NCBI GenBank assembly: GCA_937960895.1
Contig: CALCJD010000045.1
Location: 1-64,000, forward strand
Reading direction: 5' to 3'
Length of the DNA: 64,000 nucleotides
Source: an uncultured Spartobacteria bacterium
GTDB lineage: Bacteria > Verrucomicrobiota > Verrucomicrobiia > Chthoniobacterales > Terrimicrobiaceae
Shown here: positions 41,562-50,219 of the stretch, piece after piece
Layout of the letters: each line of letters opens with the position of its first letter
How positions within the stretch are numbered: position 1 is the stretch's first letter
Position numbers and translations under genes: made by a program
Notes under the pieces: generated by a model
The model's input: the letters and a program-made list of their open reading frames with translations, nothing else
What the model was told of the DNA's origin: nothing
The model's database searches: none

Positions 41562-42754
41562 AAACGGTGGCCGTCATCGGCGGCGGACCCGCCGGTCTGC
41601 GCGCGGCGGAAGTGGCGGCGGACGCCGGCGCCCGGGTCACCGTCTTCGACGCCAAATCCTCCGTGGGACGGAAATTTCTGGTGGCCGGCCGCGGCGGACT
41701 CAACCTCACCAAGGCGGAACCCCTCGGGCGCTTTCTTTCCCACTACACCGGGCCCGACCTGCCGCGGGAAACCTGGAACCGGATCGTCACGGCCTTTCCC
41801 CCCGAGGCCCTGCGCGCCTGGGCCGCCGGGCTCGGCGTGGAAACCTTTGCCGCCTCCACCGGACGGGTCTATCCGCGCGAAATGAAAGCCGCCCCCCTCC
41901 TGCGCCGCTGGGTGCAGAGACTCAAGGCGGCCGGCGTGCAATTTGCCATGCGGCATCGCTGGGTGGACCTCGCCGTGGGAAACCCGATCCGGCTGGTTTT
42001 TGAGACGGGTTCCCCCACCGAAACCCCGCAGACCGTCCAGGCATCCGCCGACACCGTCATTCTCGCCCTTGGAGGAGGATCGTGGCCGGAAACCGGCTCC
42101 GACGGCGCCTGGGTGGAAATTCTCCGCCGTCACGGCGTCCAGCTCGCACCGCTCCGTCCGGCCAATTGCGGTTGGGAGGTCGCCTGGCCGGAACCGGTCC
42201 TTGCCCGTGCCGAAGGACTGCCGTTGAAAAACGTCACCGTCACCGCAAGCGGCCGCACGGTCGCCGGCGAGCTGTTGGTCACCCGCTACGGTCTCGAAGG
42301 CGGCGCGATCTACCAACTGGGCGCCATACTGCGGGACATGCCCGAATCCCACGTCACCATCGACCTCAAACCCGCGCTGGACGTCCCCACCCTCGTGCGC
42401 AAGCTGGGGCCCCTCCGGCGGAACTTTGCCGCCGAGGCCCGCACGCGCTGGCGCCTGAGCGAAGCGGCCGCCGCGCTTCTCGAAATCCACTCCCCCTCAT
42501 CCGCCGAGGAAACCGCCACCCTCGCCAAGGCCCTCCCGGTCCGGCTGGAAAAACCCCGGCCTCTCGCCGAAGCCATCTCCTCCGCCGGCGGGGTGCGCTG
42601 GACCGAACTCGATGAACACCTCATGGTCCGCACCCTGCCCGGCGTGTTCTGCGCCGGGGAAATGATCGACTGGGAAGCCCCCACCGGCGGCTACCTCATG
42701 CAGGGCTGCTTCGCCTCCGGTTCCCACGCCGGAAGGGCTGCCGCGCAGGCCTGA
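41558..42754 (+). CDS. NAD(P)/FAD-dependent oxidoreductase, HI0933/YhiN-like (TIGR03862 type)
   Basis: A 398-residue flavoprotein. The N-terminal Rossmann motif is VIGGGPAGLRAAEVAADAG (residues 5-23), then KFLVAGRGGLNLTKAEPL, typical of the HI0933-like family. A second conserved segment is VILALGGGSWPETGSDGAW, and the C-terminal GVFCAGEMIDWEAPTGGYLMQGCFASG binds FAD. The reaction is unknown for this family. It is translationally coupled to rsmH (ATGA overlap). Its sequence type resembles TIGR03862, a subgroup of the YhiN family; that subgroup assignment is from memory. Confidence 0.88.
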   Translation: MKTVAVIGGGPAGLRAAEVAADAGARVTVFDAKSSVGRKFLVAGRGGLNLTKAEPLGRFLSHYTGPDLPRETWNRIVTAFPPEALRAWAAGLGVETFAASTGRVYPREMKAAPLLRRWVQRLKAAGVQFAMRHRWVDLAVGNPIRLVFETGSPTETPQTVQASADTVILALGGGSWPETGSDGAWVEILRRHGVQLAPLRPANCGWEVAWPEPVLARAEGLPLKNVTVTASGRTVAGELLVTRYGLEGGAIYQLGAILRDMPESHVTIDLKPALDVPTLVRKLGPLRRNFAAEARTRWRLSEAAAALLEIHSPSSAEETATLAKALPVRLEKPRPLAEAISSAGGVRWTELDEHLMVRTLPGVFCAGEMIDWEAPTGGYLMQGCFASGSHAGRAAAQA

Positions 42755-42770
42755 AAAGCCCCCCTCACCC

Positions 42771-42798
42771 TTGACAAATTCCCGGACCCGCATATTGT
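42771..42798 (+). promoter_or_regulatory. Strong sigma-70-like promoter for the small secreted gene
   Basis: TTGACA (42771-42776), a 16-base spacer and TATTGT (42793-42798). The -35 is a perfect consensus. The ATG of the small gene begins only 9 bases after the -10, so transcription would start at or within a base or two of the start codon. Confidence 0.6.
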
Positions 42799-42806
42799 GC
42801 AACTGG

Positions 42807-43049
42807 ATGCTTAAACTCCGGATCCAAAAAAATTTTTGCCGCGTCCTGGCCGTCGGGCTGGCGTTGCCGTTTTGGTCGGTTCCGGTCCGGGCGGAGATTG
42901 TGGCGGCACCCAATTTCCCGCTCCCGAAGGGCGTGCGTTCAGAACAAGCTCATTCCAAACTACTTGAGCTCTACCGTGGGGACGTTCTGAAGGATTCCAA
43001 AGCCGGTCCGTCGAAAACGGCTTCCAAGAAATCCGACGTTTCGCGCTGA
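42807..43049 (+). CDS. Small secreted protein of unknown function, possibly from a leaderless mRNA
   Basis: An 80-residue protein. Residues 1-29 (a basic start, then VLAVGLALPFWSVPVRA) form a signal peptide cleaved near Ala29-Glu30. The mature part of about 50 residues has PKGVRSEQAHSKLLELYRGDVL and ends in a Lys/Ser-rich tail (KAGPSKTASKKSDVSR). I recognise no family. The promoter leaves almost no 5' leader. There are no other in-frame ATGs, so a later start is unlikely. It may be co-transcribed with the epimerase gene 105 bases downstream. Confidence 0.65.
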   Translation: MLKLRIQKNFCRVLAVGLALPFWSVPVRAEIVAAPNFPLPKGVRSEQAHSKLLELYRGDVLKDSKAGPSKTASKKSDVSR

Positions 43050-43154
43050 GTTTTTCCGGCTTTTCCGTCCGAAGGCCCGGCCTTCCCGTCCCCGGAATTG
43101 GGTTGAATACGATCCTCGCTTTGTCATTCTCGGGTTCCCTAATCCTGTCAAACT

Positions 43155-44063
43155 ATGATTCTCGTTACCGGTGGCTTGGGTGTAATGGGTGCGACCCTCG
43201 TCAGGGGTCTGGTGGAACGCGGATTTTCGGTGCGTGTTCTTGATGCGAGTGACCGTTTCCGTTCCCGGCTCGACGGTTTGAATGTCGACATCCGGATCGG
43301 GGACATCACCAAACCGGAATCCCTTCCGGAGGCGCTGGAAGGTGTGGACACCGTCTATCATCTGGCGGCGGTGCTCGTGCCGCGCGACCAAAGTCTGTTC
43401 GAGAAGGTCAACGTCGGCGGCACGCGCAACATGATCGAGGCCTCCATCCGGGCGGGCGTGAAACATTTCATCCTGGTGTCCTCGGCCTCGGTCACCTATC
43501 CGTTCACCACCCCCTATTCGCTTTCCAAGCGCGAGACGGAACGCATGATCAAGGCCCAGACGGCGATGAACTGGACCATCGTGCGCCCCACCCTGGCCTA
43601 CAACGAAAACGGCGCCGAGGAGTTCAACATGTTCCTCGCCTACCTCCGGCGGTTTCCGATCGTTCCCTTCATCGGTTCCGGGCGGGCCATGAAGCGTCCG
43701 GTGCACTGCGACGATTTGATGCAGGGATTCCTCGCCCTGGCGGGAAATGAAAAAACCTACGGCAAGACCTACGCCTTCAGCGGAGGTGAGGCCATCTCCA
43801 TCAAGGAAATGGCCAAACTCATGCTGAAGCACGTCGGGGAAAAACGGCCGTTCCTCCACATTCCGATTCCCATTTGCATGCTGATTGCCTTCTGCGCCGA
43901 ACGCCTCCAGGAAAAACCCATTCTCACCTGGAACGCCATCGCCGGCGTGATGCAGGACGCCAACCTCGACAACAGCGAGGCCCGGCGCGATCTCGGCTAC
44001 CAGCCCATGACCTTCCGCGAAGGACTGCAGCGTTCCTATCCCCTGCCCACGCAGAAGAACTGA
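43155..44063 (+). CDS. NAD-dependent epimerase/dehydratase family protein (extended SDR)
   Basis: A 302-residue extended short-chain dehydrogenase. The nucleotide-binding motif is TGGLGVMG (residues 5-12), the acidic residue after strand 2 is D30, and the active-site pair is Y121 and K125 in PYSLSKRE, with VSSAS upstream. YHLAAVLVPRD and VNVGGTRNMIEA are typical of sugar-nucleotide epimerases. The C-terminal part (from about 170) is the substrate domain. It probably acts on a nucleotide sugar or, less likely, a quinone-type substrate as in the NDUFA9-like group. Neighbours give no clear pathway. Confidence 0.88.
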   Translation: MILVTGGLGVMGATLVRGLVERGFSVRVLDASDRFRSRLDGLNVDIRIGDITKPESLPEALEGVDTVYHLAAVLVPRDQSLFEKVNVGGTRNMIEASIRAGVKHFILVSSASVTYPFTTPYSLSKRETERMIKAQTAMNWTIVRPTLAYNENGAEEFNMFLAYLRRFPIVPFIGSGRAMKRPVHCDDLMQGFLALAGNEKTYGKTYAFSGGEAISIKEMAKLMLKHVGEKRPFLHIPIPICMLIAFCAERLQEKPILTWNAIAGVMQDANLDNSEARRDLGYQPMTFREGLQRSYPLPTQKN

Positions 44064-44095
44064 TCCGTCCCGCGCCCGCACCGGCTCCGGGGCCC

Positions 44096-44818
44096 TCAGC
44101 GTTTCCGGCGATTCAGCCAGCGGATCCAGTTGCCAAGGTGTTTTTTCACGGCCTCCGCACGCGAAAGGTATTCGCCCTGCGGGCGCCCTCCCCGCCGCAG
44201 GGCGGCGAGCAGGTCCGGCAGGCGAAGCGTTTCCAGTTCGAAGGCGGTCCGGCTCACCCCCACCGCCGAGGCGTGGTGGGCATCGCTGCCGGCGGTCATG
44301 GAAAGTCCGCGCCGCTCCGCATACGCCCGCGCCTGGACATTGTAGCGCCGGTTGGACACCGCCGCGTTGAAAACCTCAAGTCCGTCAACGGGCAGACGGT
44401 CGAGCACGGCCTCCCGGATGCCGCTGCGCCAGCGGTCATAGGGATGCGCGGGAAAGGCCAGTCCGCCCCGGGCGTGAATGGCTTCGACCACCTCCGCAGC
44501 CGGCCGGCCCGCCATCGGCGGCAGGGTGGTTCCCAGACAAAGAAGATGTCCCTCCGCGGTGGAAACCTCCACGCCGGGCACAATCAGAAACCCGTCCACC
44601 GCCGCGCCATCCTCCCGCAGCAGGCCCTTGGACCGCAGATCGTCGTGCGCCTCGCAGGTGTCGTGATCCGTGATGGCCAGTCCGCTCAACCCGCGCGCCC
44701 GGGCGGCGGCGATGAGATCCTCGGGGGAATCGGCCGCATCCGGGGAAAAAAACGAATGCACGTGCAGGTCGAAATGATGCGTCGTGCGCGGAGAAGCTGA
44801 TGGTTTTTCGTCCCCCAT
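44096..44818 (-). CDS. PHP domain phosphoesterase
   Basis: A 240-residue protein of the PHP family of metal-dependent phosphoesterases (also found in DNA polymerase III alpha and histidinol phosphatase). The metal ligands are visible: H19-V-H21 in HFDLHVHSFFSPD, ITDHDTCEAHDDL, GVEVSTAEGHLLCLG, AFPAHPYDRW and TAGSDAHHASAVG. The order and spacing are those of stand-alone PHP proteins of the YciV/TrpH type, one of which is a 3'-5' nucleoside bisphosphate phosphatase or exonuclease. The ATG at 44818 is chosen; the frame is open further upstream without homology. It is convergent with the epimerase gene. Confidence 0.9.
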   Translation of the reverse strand: MGDEKPSASPRTTHHFDLHVHSFFSPDAADSPEDLIAAARARGLSGLAITDHDTCEAHDDLRSKGLLREDGAAVDGFLIVPGVEVSTAEGHLLCLGTTLPPMAGRPAAEVVEAIHARGGLAFPAHPYDRWRSGIREAVLDRLPVDGLEVFNAAVSNRRYNVQARAYAERRGLSMTAGSDAHHASAVGVSRTAFELETLRLPDLLAALRRGGRPQGEYLSRAEAVKKHLGNWIRWLNRRKR

Positions 44819-44957
44819 GGGCGTCCCTGGTTTGCCATTGGCGCCGCGGGAGCGCAAGTCCCCTCGGAAAAACGGGCGGTCCCCCTCCCGATCGCCATGC
44901 GGTCTCGGACCGTTTTTCGTTTTTCTTCCGGTGCGCCCCGCGTTACTGGTGAAGGAC

Positions 44958-45506
44958 ATGAATGCCGCTTTCAAAGAATGGGCCCTTGTGTGTGAAGCCC
45001 TTGGCTCCGGCCTTCAGAGCGTCATCATCCGGAAGGGTGGCATAACCGAGGGCCGGGAGGGATTCGCCTTTCGGTACGACAGCTTTTTCCTGTTTCCGAC
45101 GTGGTTTCACGAACAGCTTTCCAAGACCACCATGCCCGCGGACACGCCCGTTCCCGAGGAACCCGGCGAGGAGCTGGAAATCCGTTACGCCGCCACGGTG
45201 GAGTGGTCCGGCCTGATCACCGACTGGGAAAAGGTCCGCCGCCTCCGCGACCTGCACGTGCTCCATGAGAGTGTCGTCGAGGAACGTTTTCACTACGACA
45301 ACACGGAGGGTGTCCACGTGGCCTTTGTGCGCGTCTTTCGACTCGATCCGCCCCATCGTCTCCGCAACGACAAAAAATACGGCGGCTGCCGCTCGTGGCT
45401 GGAGCTTCCGGATTTTGAGGAGGCGGCCATGGTGTCGGTCCTGAGCGACGAGGAACACGCCCGCCGCCGGGCCCTGCTGGAAAGCCTGCTGGGGGAACTT
45501 CGCTAA
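44958..45506 (+). CDS. DUF1802 family protein
   Basis: A 182-residue protein matching DUF1802: EWALVCEALGSGLQSVIIRKGGITEG at the start, FFLFPTWFHEQ, and a later FHYDNTEGVHVAFVRVFRLD. The family is widespread in bacteria and has no known function; some members share a fold with restriction-associated proteins, but I see no catalytic motif here. GAAGGA at 44951-44956 is placed two bases from the ATG, which fixes the start. It is divergent from the PHP gene and followed by an MFS gene 99 bases downstream. Confidence 0.88.
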   Translation: MNAAFKEWALVCEALGSGLQSVIIRKGGITEGREGFAFRYDSFFLFPTWFHEQLSKTTMPADTPVPEEPGEELEIRYAATVEWSGLITDWEKVRRLRDLHVLHESVVEERFHYDNTEGVHVAFVRVFRLDPPHRLRNDKKYGGCRSWLELPDFEEAAMVSVLSDEEHARRRALLESLLGELR

Positions 45507-45605
45507 CCAGAAAGGACCTCCGGGGGACACGCCGTCCTTGCCATTTCACTCCCCGTTTCCGCATCTCCTTTTGCGCCTCCTGGCAGGCCCGCCTTTTTTC
45601 CGTTC

Positions 45606-46745
45606 ATGATTTCTCCCTCTCCCGCCGCCCTGTCCGCAGCGCGCCTGGCCACCTGTCTGGTCTTTCTGATTTGCGGCACCAGCATGGCCGGCTGGGCTCC
45701 CATGGTGCCGTATGCCAAGGCCCGCCTGGTGCTCAACGATATGCAGCTGGGACTGGTCATGCTGGGCCTCGGCGGCGGCGCCATGCTCACCATGCCGCTG
45801 AGCGGATTGCTCATCAACCGGTGCGGCAGCCGGATCGTCATTCTGGCGGCGGTGCTCCTGCATTCCGCCATGCTGCCGCTGCTCACCGTGGCGCCGAATG
45901 CCTGGCTGCTCGGGGGATTTCTATTTCTCTTCGGCTGCGGAATCGGCGCGGTGGACGTGGCCATGAATGCCCAGGCCGTCGTGGTGGAGCAACGGATGGC
46001 CAAACCCATCATGTCCTCCTTCCACGGCCTCTTTTCCGTCGGCGGTCTCATCGGAGCCGCCGGCGTGAGCCTGCTGCTGCGGCGCGGACTGGATCTCACC
46101 CTCTGCGCCGTGTCCATCGCGGGGCTTTCGGTGCTTGTCGTCCTGTGGCAATTCCCCCGTCTGCTGCCCCACTCCGTGGAACCGCGCATCCAGGGCACCA
46201 AACTGACCCTGCCGCACGGCTCGATCATCATCATCGGACTGATGTGTTTCATCACCTTCCTCGCGGAAGGCGCCCTGCTCGATTGGAGCGCGGTGTTTTT
46301 GAAATTCTCGCGGGGCTTTGCCGAGGACACCGCCGGCGTCGGATACGCGGCGTTTTCCGTGGCCATGGCGGTGGGCCGTCTCACGGGGGACGGAGTCGTC
46401 CGGCGGCTCGGACCCGTTCCCACCGTGCGCGCCGGCGCGCTGGTCGGCGCGCTGGGGTATTTTCTCGCCGTCGGCACTCGGTGGTGGCCGATGAGCCTGG
46501 TGGGATTTGTTCTCATCGGACTCGGTGTCGCCAATGTGGTGCCGCTGATGTTCAGCGCCGCCGGCCGGCGCGGAGACCCTGGGGTCAACATTCCGGCCAT
46601 CACCACCCTCGGCTACGCCGGACTCCTCAGCGGACCGGCCCTCATCGGCGGCGTCGCCCACCTCACCAGCCTGCCCGTCGCCCTCGGAGGCATCGGCGTC
46701 CTGCTGCTCGTGGTGGCGGCCAGTGCACGGATTGTGAGGGATTAG
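45606..46745 (+). CDS. MFS transporter (YbjJ-like)
   Basis: A 379-residue inner-membrane protein with about twelve hydrophobic segments and the MFS loop motif between TM2 and TM3 (GLLINRCGSRIVIL). FLFGCGIGAVDVAMNAQAVVVEQ is characteristic of the YbjJ/FucP-like MFS branch with a D in TM4. The sequence SSFHGLFSVGGLIGAAG also fits that branch. The substrate is unknown; family members export or import sugars or drugs. No regulator or enzyme is coupled to it. Confidence 0.9.
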   Translation: MISPSPAALSAARLATCLVFLICGTSMAGWAPMVPYAKARLVLNDMQLGLVMLGLGGGAMLTMPLSGLLINRCGSRIVILAAVLLHSAMLPLLTVAPNAWLLGGFLFLFGCGIGAVDVAMNAQAVVVEQRMAKPIMSSFHGLFSVGGLIGAAGVSLLLRRGLDLTLCAVSIAGLSVLVVLWQFPRLLPHSVEPRIQGTKLTLPHGSIIIIGLMCFITFLAEGALLDWSAVFLKFSRGFAEDTAGVGYAAFSVAMAVGRLTGDGVVRRLGPVPTVRAGALVGALGYFLAVGTRWWPMSLVGFVLIGLGVANVVPLMFSAAGRRGDPGVNIPAITTLGYAGLLSGPALIGGVAHLTSLPVALGGIGVLLLVVAASARIVRD

Positions 46746-46894
46746 GACCTTCTCAAAAATGCCGGGGTCGACGTTCGTCCCGCTTCCCCGGAAACGACCT
46801 CGCCGTGGCCTTTCGCGCAGGCGGTGACGTGGGGCAACCCCCTCCTTGACGCGTCCCAAAAAGGTGCTGAAATCAAAGGAGGATTGCCTGTGCC

Positions 46895-47767
46895 ATGAAA
46901 TGGCCTGTCACCATCCGGGTTGTCCGGAAAACGCGCCTGACGGCGGCCCTGCTGTCTGGCACGATGGTGCCGCTTTGGGCTCAGGAGGTGGTGACCACCT
47001 TCGCCCCGCTCCTGCCTCCCCTTCTGCCGCAGATCGTCGCGGAGACCCGTCGTCAGTTGGAGGCGGACCGCGCCTTCCGCATGCGGTTTTTTGAGGCCAT
47101 CGCCGACGCTGACCGTGCCGCCGTCCAGTCCGCCCTGGCGGCCGGTCTGGATCCCAACACCCCCCTGCCCGTGCCGGCGGATCCGGAATTTGTCAGACGC
47201 TTCACCGATCCCCGGCTGGTTTATTACCTGACCCGCGAGCGGAACTTCACCGGCCTCATGCTGGCCACCGTGCTGGGTCATCTTCCCATCGTGCGCGACC
47301 TGCTGGCCGCGGGCGCCGATCCCTACCGCATGACCAAGAAGCACCGCACCTACGCGCTCTGGCTGGCGGGCAAATACGGCCACATCGAAATCATGCGCTG
47401 CCTCATGGGCATCGGGCCGGACCATGAATCGGCGGCGTGGCGCATAGAAATCGACCTCGCACAGCAGAAGGCCTGGCTCTGGCACCAGGACCGGATCGTC
47501 CTGTTCATGCCCATTTCCTCCGGGCGCAAATCCCACCCCACCCCGCGCGGCGAGTTTCTGGTCACCGACAAACACCGGACCTGGAAGTCCACGCTCTACG
47601 ACGCCAGGATGCCGTATTTTCTGCGTCTCTCCTGCGGTGACTTCGGCCTGCACGAAGGCGCGCTGCCCGGCTATCCGGCCTCCCACGGCTGCATCCGCCT
47701 GCCGAAAAAGGCGGCCCGTGAATTGTTCGAGACGGTGCCCATCGGCACCCTGGTGGTCATCAAATGA
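46895..47767 (+). CDS. Ankyrin-repeat protein fused to an L,D-transpeptidase (YkuD) domain
   Basis: A 290-residue exported protein. Residues 1-30 form a signal peptide (basic start, then LTAALLSGTMVPLWA). Residues about 64-175 are ankyrin-like repeats: DADRAAVQSALAAGLDPN, GLMLATVLGHLPIVRDLLAAGADP and ALWLAGKYGHIEIMRCLMGIG. Residues about 183-290 are a YkuD L,D-transpeptidase with the catalytic pattern H253...S263-H264-G-C266-I-R268 (HEGALPGYPASHGCIRLP). Such enzymes form 3-3 cross-links or attach proteins to peptidoglycan via Cys266. The fusion is unusual. AAAGGAGG at 46875-46882 is a strong Shine-Dalgarno. It is convergent with phoU, 9 bases away. Confidence 0.9.
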   Translation: MKWPVTIRVVRKTRLTAALLSGTMVPLWAQEVVTTFAPLLPPLLPQIVAETRRQLEADRAFRMRFFEAIADADRAAVQSALAAGLDPNTPLPVPADPEFVRRFTDPRLVYYLTRERNFTGLMLATVLGHLPIVRDLLAAGADPYRMTKKHRTYALWLAGKYGHIEIMRCLMGIGPDHESAAWRIEIDLAQQKAWLWHQDRIVLFMPISSGRKSHPTPRGEFLVTDKHRTWKSTLYDARMPYFLRLSCGDFGLHEGALPGYPASHGCIRLPKKAARELFETVPIGTLVVIK

Positions 47768-47776
47768 CGCGATTAT

Positions 47777-48466
47777 TCAGCTGTCGACGCGAAGAGTGTG
47801 GCGCGTGTCCTCGGCGCTGATGGCATACACGGTGTCCTCGCCGATGTTGGTGGCCTGGTCGCCGATGCGCTCGAGGAAGCGCGCGATGAAGATGAGGTCC
47901 ATGTAGGCGGGAATGAGCCCGACATTGCCGCCCATGAGATTGGTCATCTTCTCGGCAAAGGTGCGGTTCATCTCATCGAGTTGGCGGTCGCGGGCCTTGA
48001 GTCCGCGGGCCAGTTCGATGTCGCGGTTGGCAAAGGCGCGCACCGCGTCCTTCACCATCAGTTCGGCCGCCGAAAACAGCGGCTGAAGTTCGAAGAGCTC
48101 GGTGACCTCGGGGCGCCCGATGAGTTTGCGTCCGCGCCGGGCGATGTTCACGGCCTGGTCGGCGATGCGCTCGAGGTTCACGCTCATCTTCATCGTCGAA
48201 ATGACATTGCGCATGTCGGAGGCGAGCGGATGGAAACGGAGCATGATGTTGATGCCCTCGCGATCGACCCGCATTTCGAGGGAGTCGATTTCCTCGTCGT
48301 CGGCGATGACCGTGTTGCACCAATGCTCGTCCCGCCCGAAGAGCCCCTTGCGCGTGTGTTCGAGATTCCGTTCCGTGAGGCTCGCCATCATGAGGACGTC
48401 ATTGCGCAGGGCGCGCAGCGCCTCCTCGAAGTTGGAGAGAATGTGGGTGGGCGGTGTCTGGTCCAT
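47777..48466 (-). CDS. phoU: Phosphate signalling complex protein PhoU
   Basis: A 229-residue all-helical protein with two PhoU repeats: a first with EEIDSLEMRVDREGINIMLRFHPLASDMRNV (about 60-90) and a second with DRQLDEMNRTFAEKM and DLIFIARFLERIGDQATNIGED (about 198-219). PhoU links the Pst transporter to a phosphate sensor kinase and dampens the Pho response. The length is typical. The ATG at 48466 is chosen; a TTG at 48481 would add 5 residues and overlap pstB. It is the last gene of the pstSCAB-phoU operon. No phoR or phoB lies in the window. Confidence 0.95.
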   Translation of the reverse strand: MDQTPPTHILSNFEEALRALRNDVLMMASLTERNLEHTRKGLFGRDEHWCNTVIADDEEIDSLEMRVDREGINIMLRFHPLASDMRNVISTMKMSVNLERIADQAVNIARRGRKLIGRPEVTELFELQPLFSAAELMVKDAVRAFANRDIELARGLKARDRQLDEMNRTFAEKMTNLMGGNVGLIPAYMDLIFIARFLERIGDQATNIGEDTVYAISAEDTRHTLRVDS

Positions 48467-48477
48467 GGGCGGCAAGG

Positions 48478-49308
48478 TCAACCGAATCGGCCGGTGATGT
48501 AGTCCTCCGTCTGTTTTTCGCGCGGATTGGAAAAGATCTTCTGCGTTTCGTCGAACTCAATGAGCCGGCCGAGGTAAAAAAACGCCGTGCGGTCCGAGCA
48601 GCGCGCCGCCTGCTGCATGTTGTGGGTGACGATGACAATGGTGAATTCCCGCTTCAGCTCATGAATGAGATCCTCGACCTTCGCGGTGGCGATGGGATCG
48701 AGGGCGGAACAGGGTTCGTCCATGAGCAGCACGGCCGGCCGGTTGGCTATGGCCCGCGCGATGCAGAGGCGCTGCATCTGTCCGCCGGAAAGGCCGAGCG
48801 CGCTGTCATGCAGACGGTCCTTCACCTCGTCCCAGAGCGCGGCACCGCGCAGGCTGCGCTCCACGGTCTCATCCAGCACGCTCCTGTTGCGCACGCCGGC
48901 GATGCGGAGTGAATAGACGATGTTTTCGTAGATGGACTTCGGGAAGGGATTCGATTTTTGAAAAACCATCCCGATGCTGCGCCGCAGGGCGATCACCTCG
49001 ACCTGGCGGTCGTAGATGCTGCGTCCGTTGAGCAGGATGTCCCCCTCGTGCCGCACGCCTTCGATGAGCTCGTTCATGCGGTTGAAGTTGCGCAGCAGGG
49101 TCGACTTGCCGCAGCCCGAGGGACCGATGAAGGCGGTGACCTGACGCTCGGGGATCTCGATGTTGATGTCGAAAAGCGCCTGCTTTTTGCCGTAATAAAA
49201 ATTGAAGTCGACCACCTTGAGAAAATCGGCGCGGGGCCTGGGCTGGTCGGTCATGGCGCCGGGGCGCGGGGCGGACTGCGTGGGCGACTGGTCCATGGTT
49301 TTTGTCAT
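48478..49308 (-). CDS. pstB: Phosphate ABC transporter ATP-binding protein PstB
   Basis: A 276-residue ATPase of the high-affinity phosphate importer. Walker A is GPSGCGKST (62-70), the Q-loop lies in GMVFQKSNPFPKSI, the signature is LSGGQMQRL, Walker B is AVLLMDEPCSALDP and the switch His is in IVIVTHNMQQAAR. These are canonical PstB sequences. A short non-conserved N-terminus (about 25 residues, TKTMDQSPTQSAPRPGAM) precedes the domain; an internal ATG at residue 19 could be the true start. It lies 5 bases after pstA and 11 before phoU. Confidence 0.97.
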   Translation of the reverse strand: MTKTMDQSPTQSAPRPGAMTDQPRPRADFLKVVDFNFYYGKKQALFDINIEIPERQVTAFIGPSGCGKSTLLRNFNRMNELIEGVRHEGDILLNGRSIYDRQVEVIALRRSIGMVFQKSNPFPKSIYENIVYSLRIAGVRNRSVLDETVERSLRGAALWDEVKDRLHDSALGLSGGQMQRLCIARAIANRPAVLLMDEPCSALDPIATAKVEDLIHELKREFTIVIVTHNMQQAARCSDRTAFFYLGRLIEFDETQKIFSNPREKQTEDYITGRFG

Positions 49309-49313
49309 TCCGG

Positions 49314-50219
49314 CTATTTTTTCCGAAAGAGGGCCTGCGCGCCCACGTTGGCAAGGGTGACAAGAATCACCAGCACCAGGGAGGCGGTCCAGGCCATCTG
49401 TTTCTGATGGTCGTCGAAGGTTGTGGAGAAATTGTAAATCAACACCGAGAGGGACGCCGTCGGTTCGTTGAGCGACTCGATCCAGCCATAACTGAAGAGC
49501 GCCGTGAAGAGCAGCGGCGCGGTCTCACCGGCCGCGCGGGCCACCGCCAGCATGAGTCCGGTCATCATGGCCGGCAGGGCATCCGGCAGCACCACGCGCC
49601 AGATCGTCTGGAAATTCGTGGCCCCGAGGCCGTAGGACGCTTCGCGGTAGGTTTTGGGCACCCCGAGCAACGCCTGTTCCGCGGTGAGAAGAATGGTGGG
49701 CAGAACCAGAACGGCCAGGGCAAACCCGCCGGCCCAGGCGGAAAAACTGCCGGTGGTCAGCACCACCACCGCATAGGCAAAAACGCCGGAAATGATCGAA
49801 GGAATGCCCGTGAGCAGCTTGGCAACAAACCGCACCGCATGCGCGAGCGGGGCGTTGGGGGCGTATTCATTGACATAGATGGCCGAGAGAACGCCAAAAG
49901 GCGTGGCCAGCGCAATGGCCAGGCCGACCATCACGAGCGTGCCGACGATGGCGTTGCCAATTCCGCCTCCCGTCGTTCCGGAGACCGGAGGAAGCTGGGT
50001 GAGCGTTTCCCAACCCAGCAGCGGCAGTCCGTTTTTCAGCACGAGAAAAAGGATCGAAAACAGCGGGATGAGGGTGAGAAACGCCAGCACCGCGCACAGG
50101 ACATTGAGGACCTTGTTGCCGAGCGAGCGGCGCCAGGACACCGACGTCGCGGTGTGCAGGAAATCGGTGCGCGCGGAGGAGGAATTCATCGGGCTGACGG
50201 ATCCGGCGTCTGCGTTCAT
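49314..50219 (-). CDS. pstA: Phosphate ABC transporter permease PstA
   Basis: A 301-residue inner-membrane permease with about six TM helices. The cytoplasmic EAA-like loop is LGVPKTYREASYGLGATNFQTIWRVVLPDALP, and FALAVLVLPTILLTAEQALL precedes it, as in PstA. NEYAPNAPLAHAVRFVAKLLTGIPSIISGVFAY is the conserved central segment. It pairs with PstC to form the phosphate channel. The start overlaps the end of pstC by ATGA, and pstB follows after 5 bases. Confidence 0.96.
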   Translation of the reverse strand: MNADAGSVSPMNSSSARTDFLHTATSVSWRRSLGNKVLNVLCAVLAFLTLIPLFSILFLVLKNGLPLLGWETLTQLPPVSGTTGGGIGNAIVGTLVMVGLAIALATPFGVLSAIYVNEYAPNAPLAHAVRFVAKLLTGIPSIISGVFAYAVVVLTTGSFSAWAGGFALAVLVLPTILLTAEQALLGVPKTYREASYGLGATNFQTIWRVVLPDALPAMMTGLMLAVARAAGETAPLLFTALFSYGWIESLNEPTASLSVLIYNFSTTFDDHQKQMAWTASLVLVILVTLANVGAQALFRKK

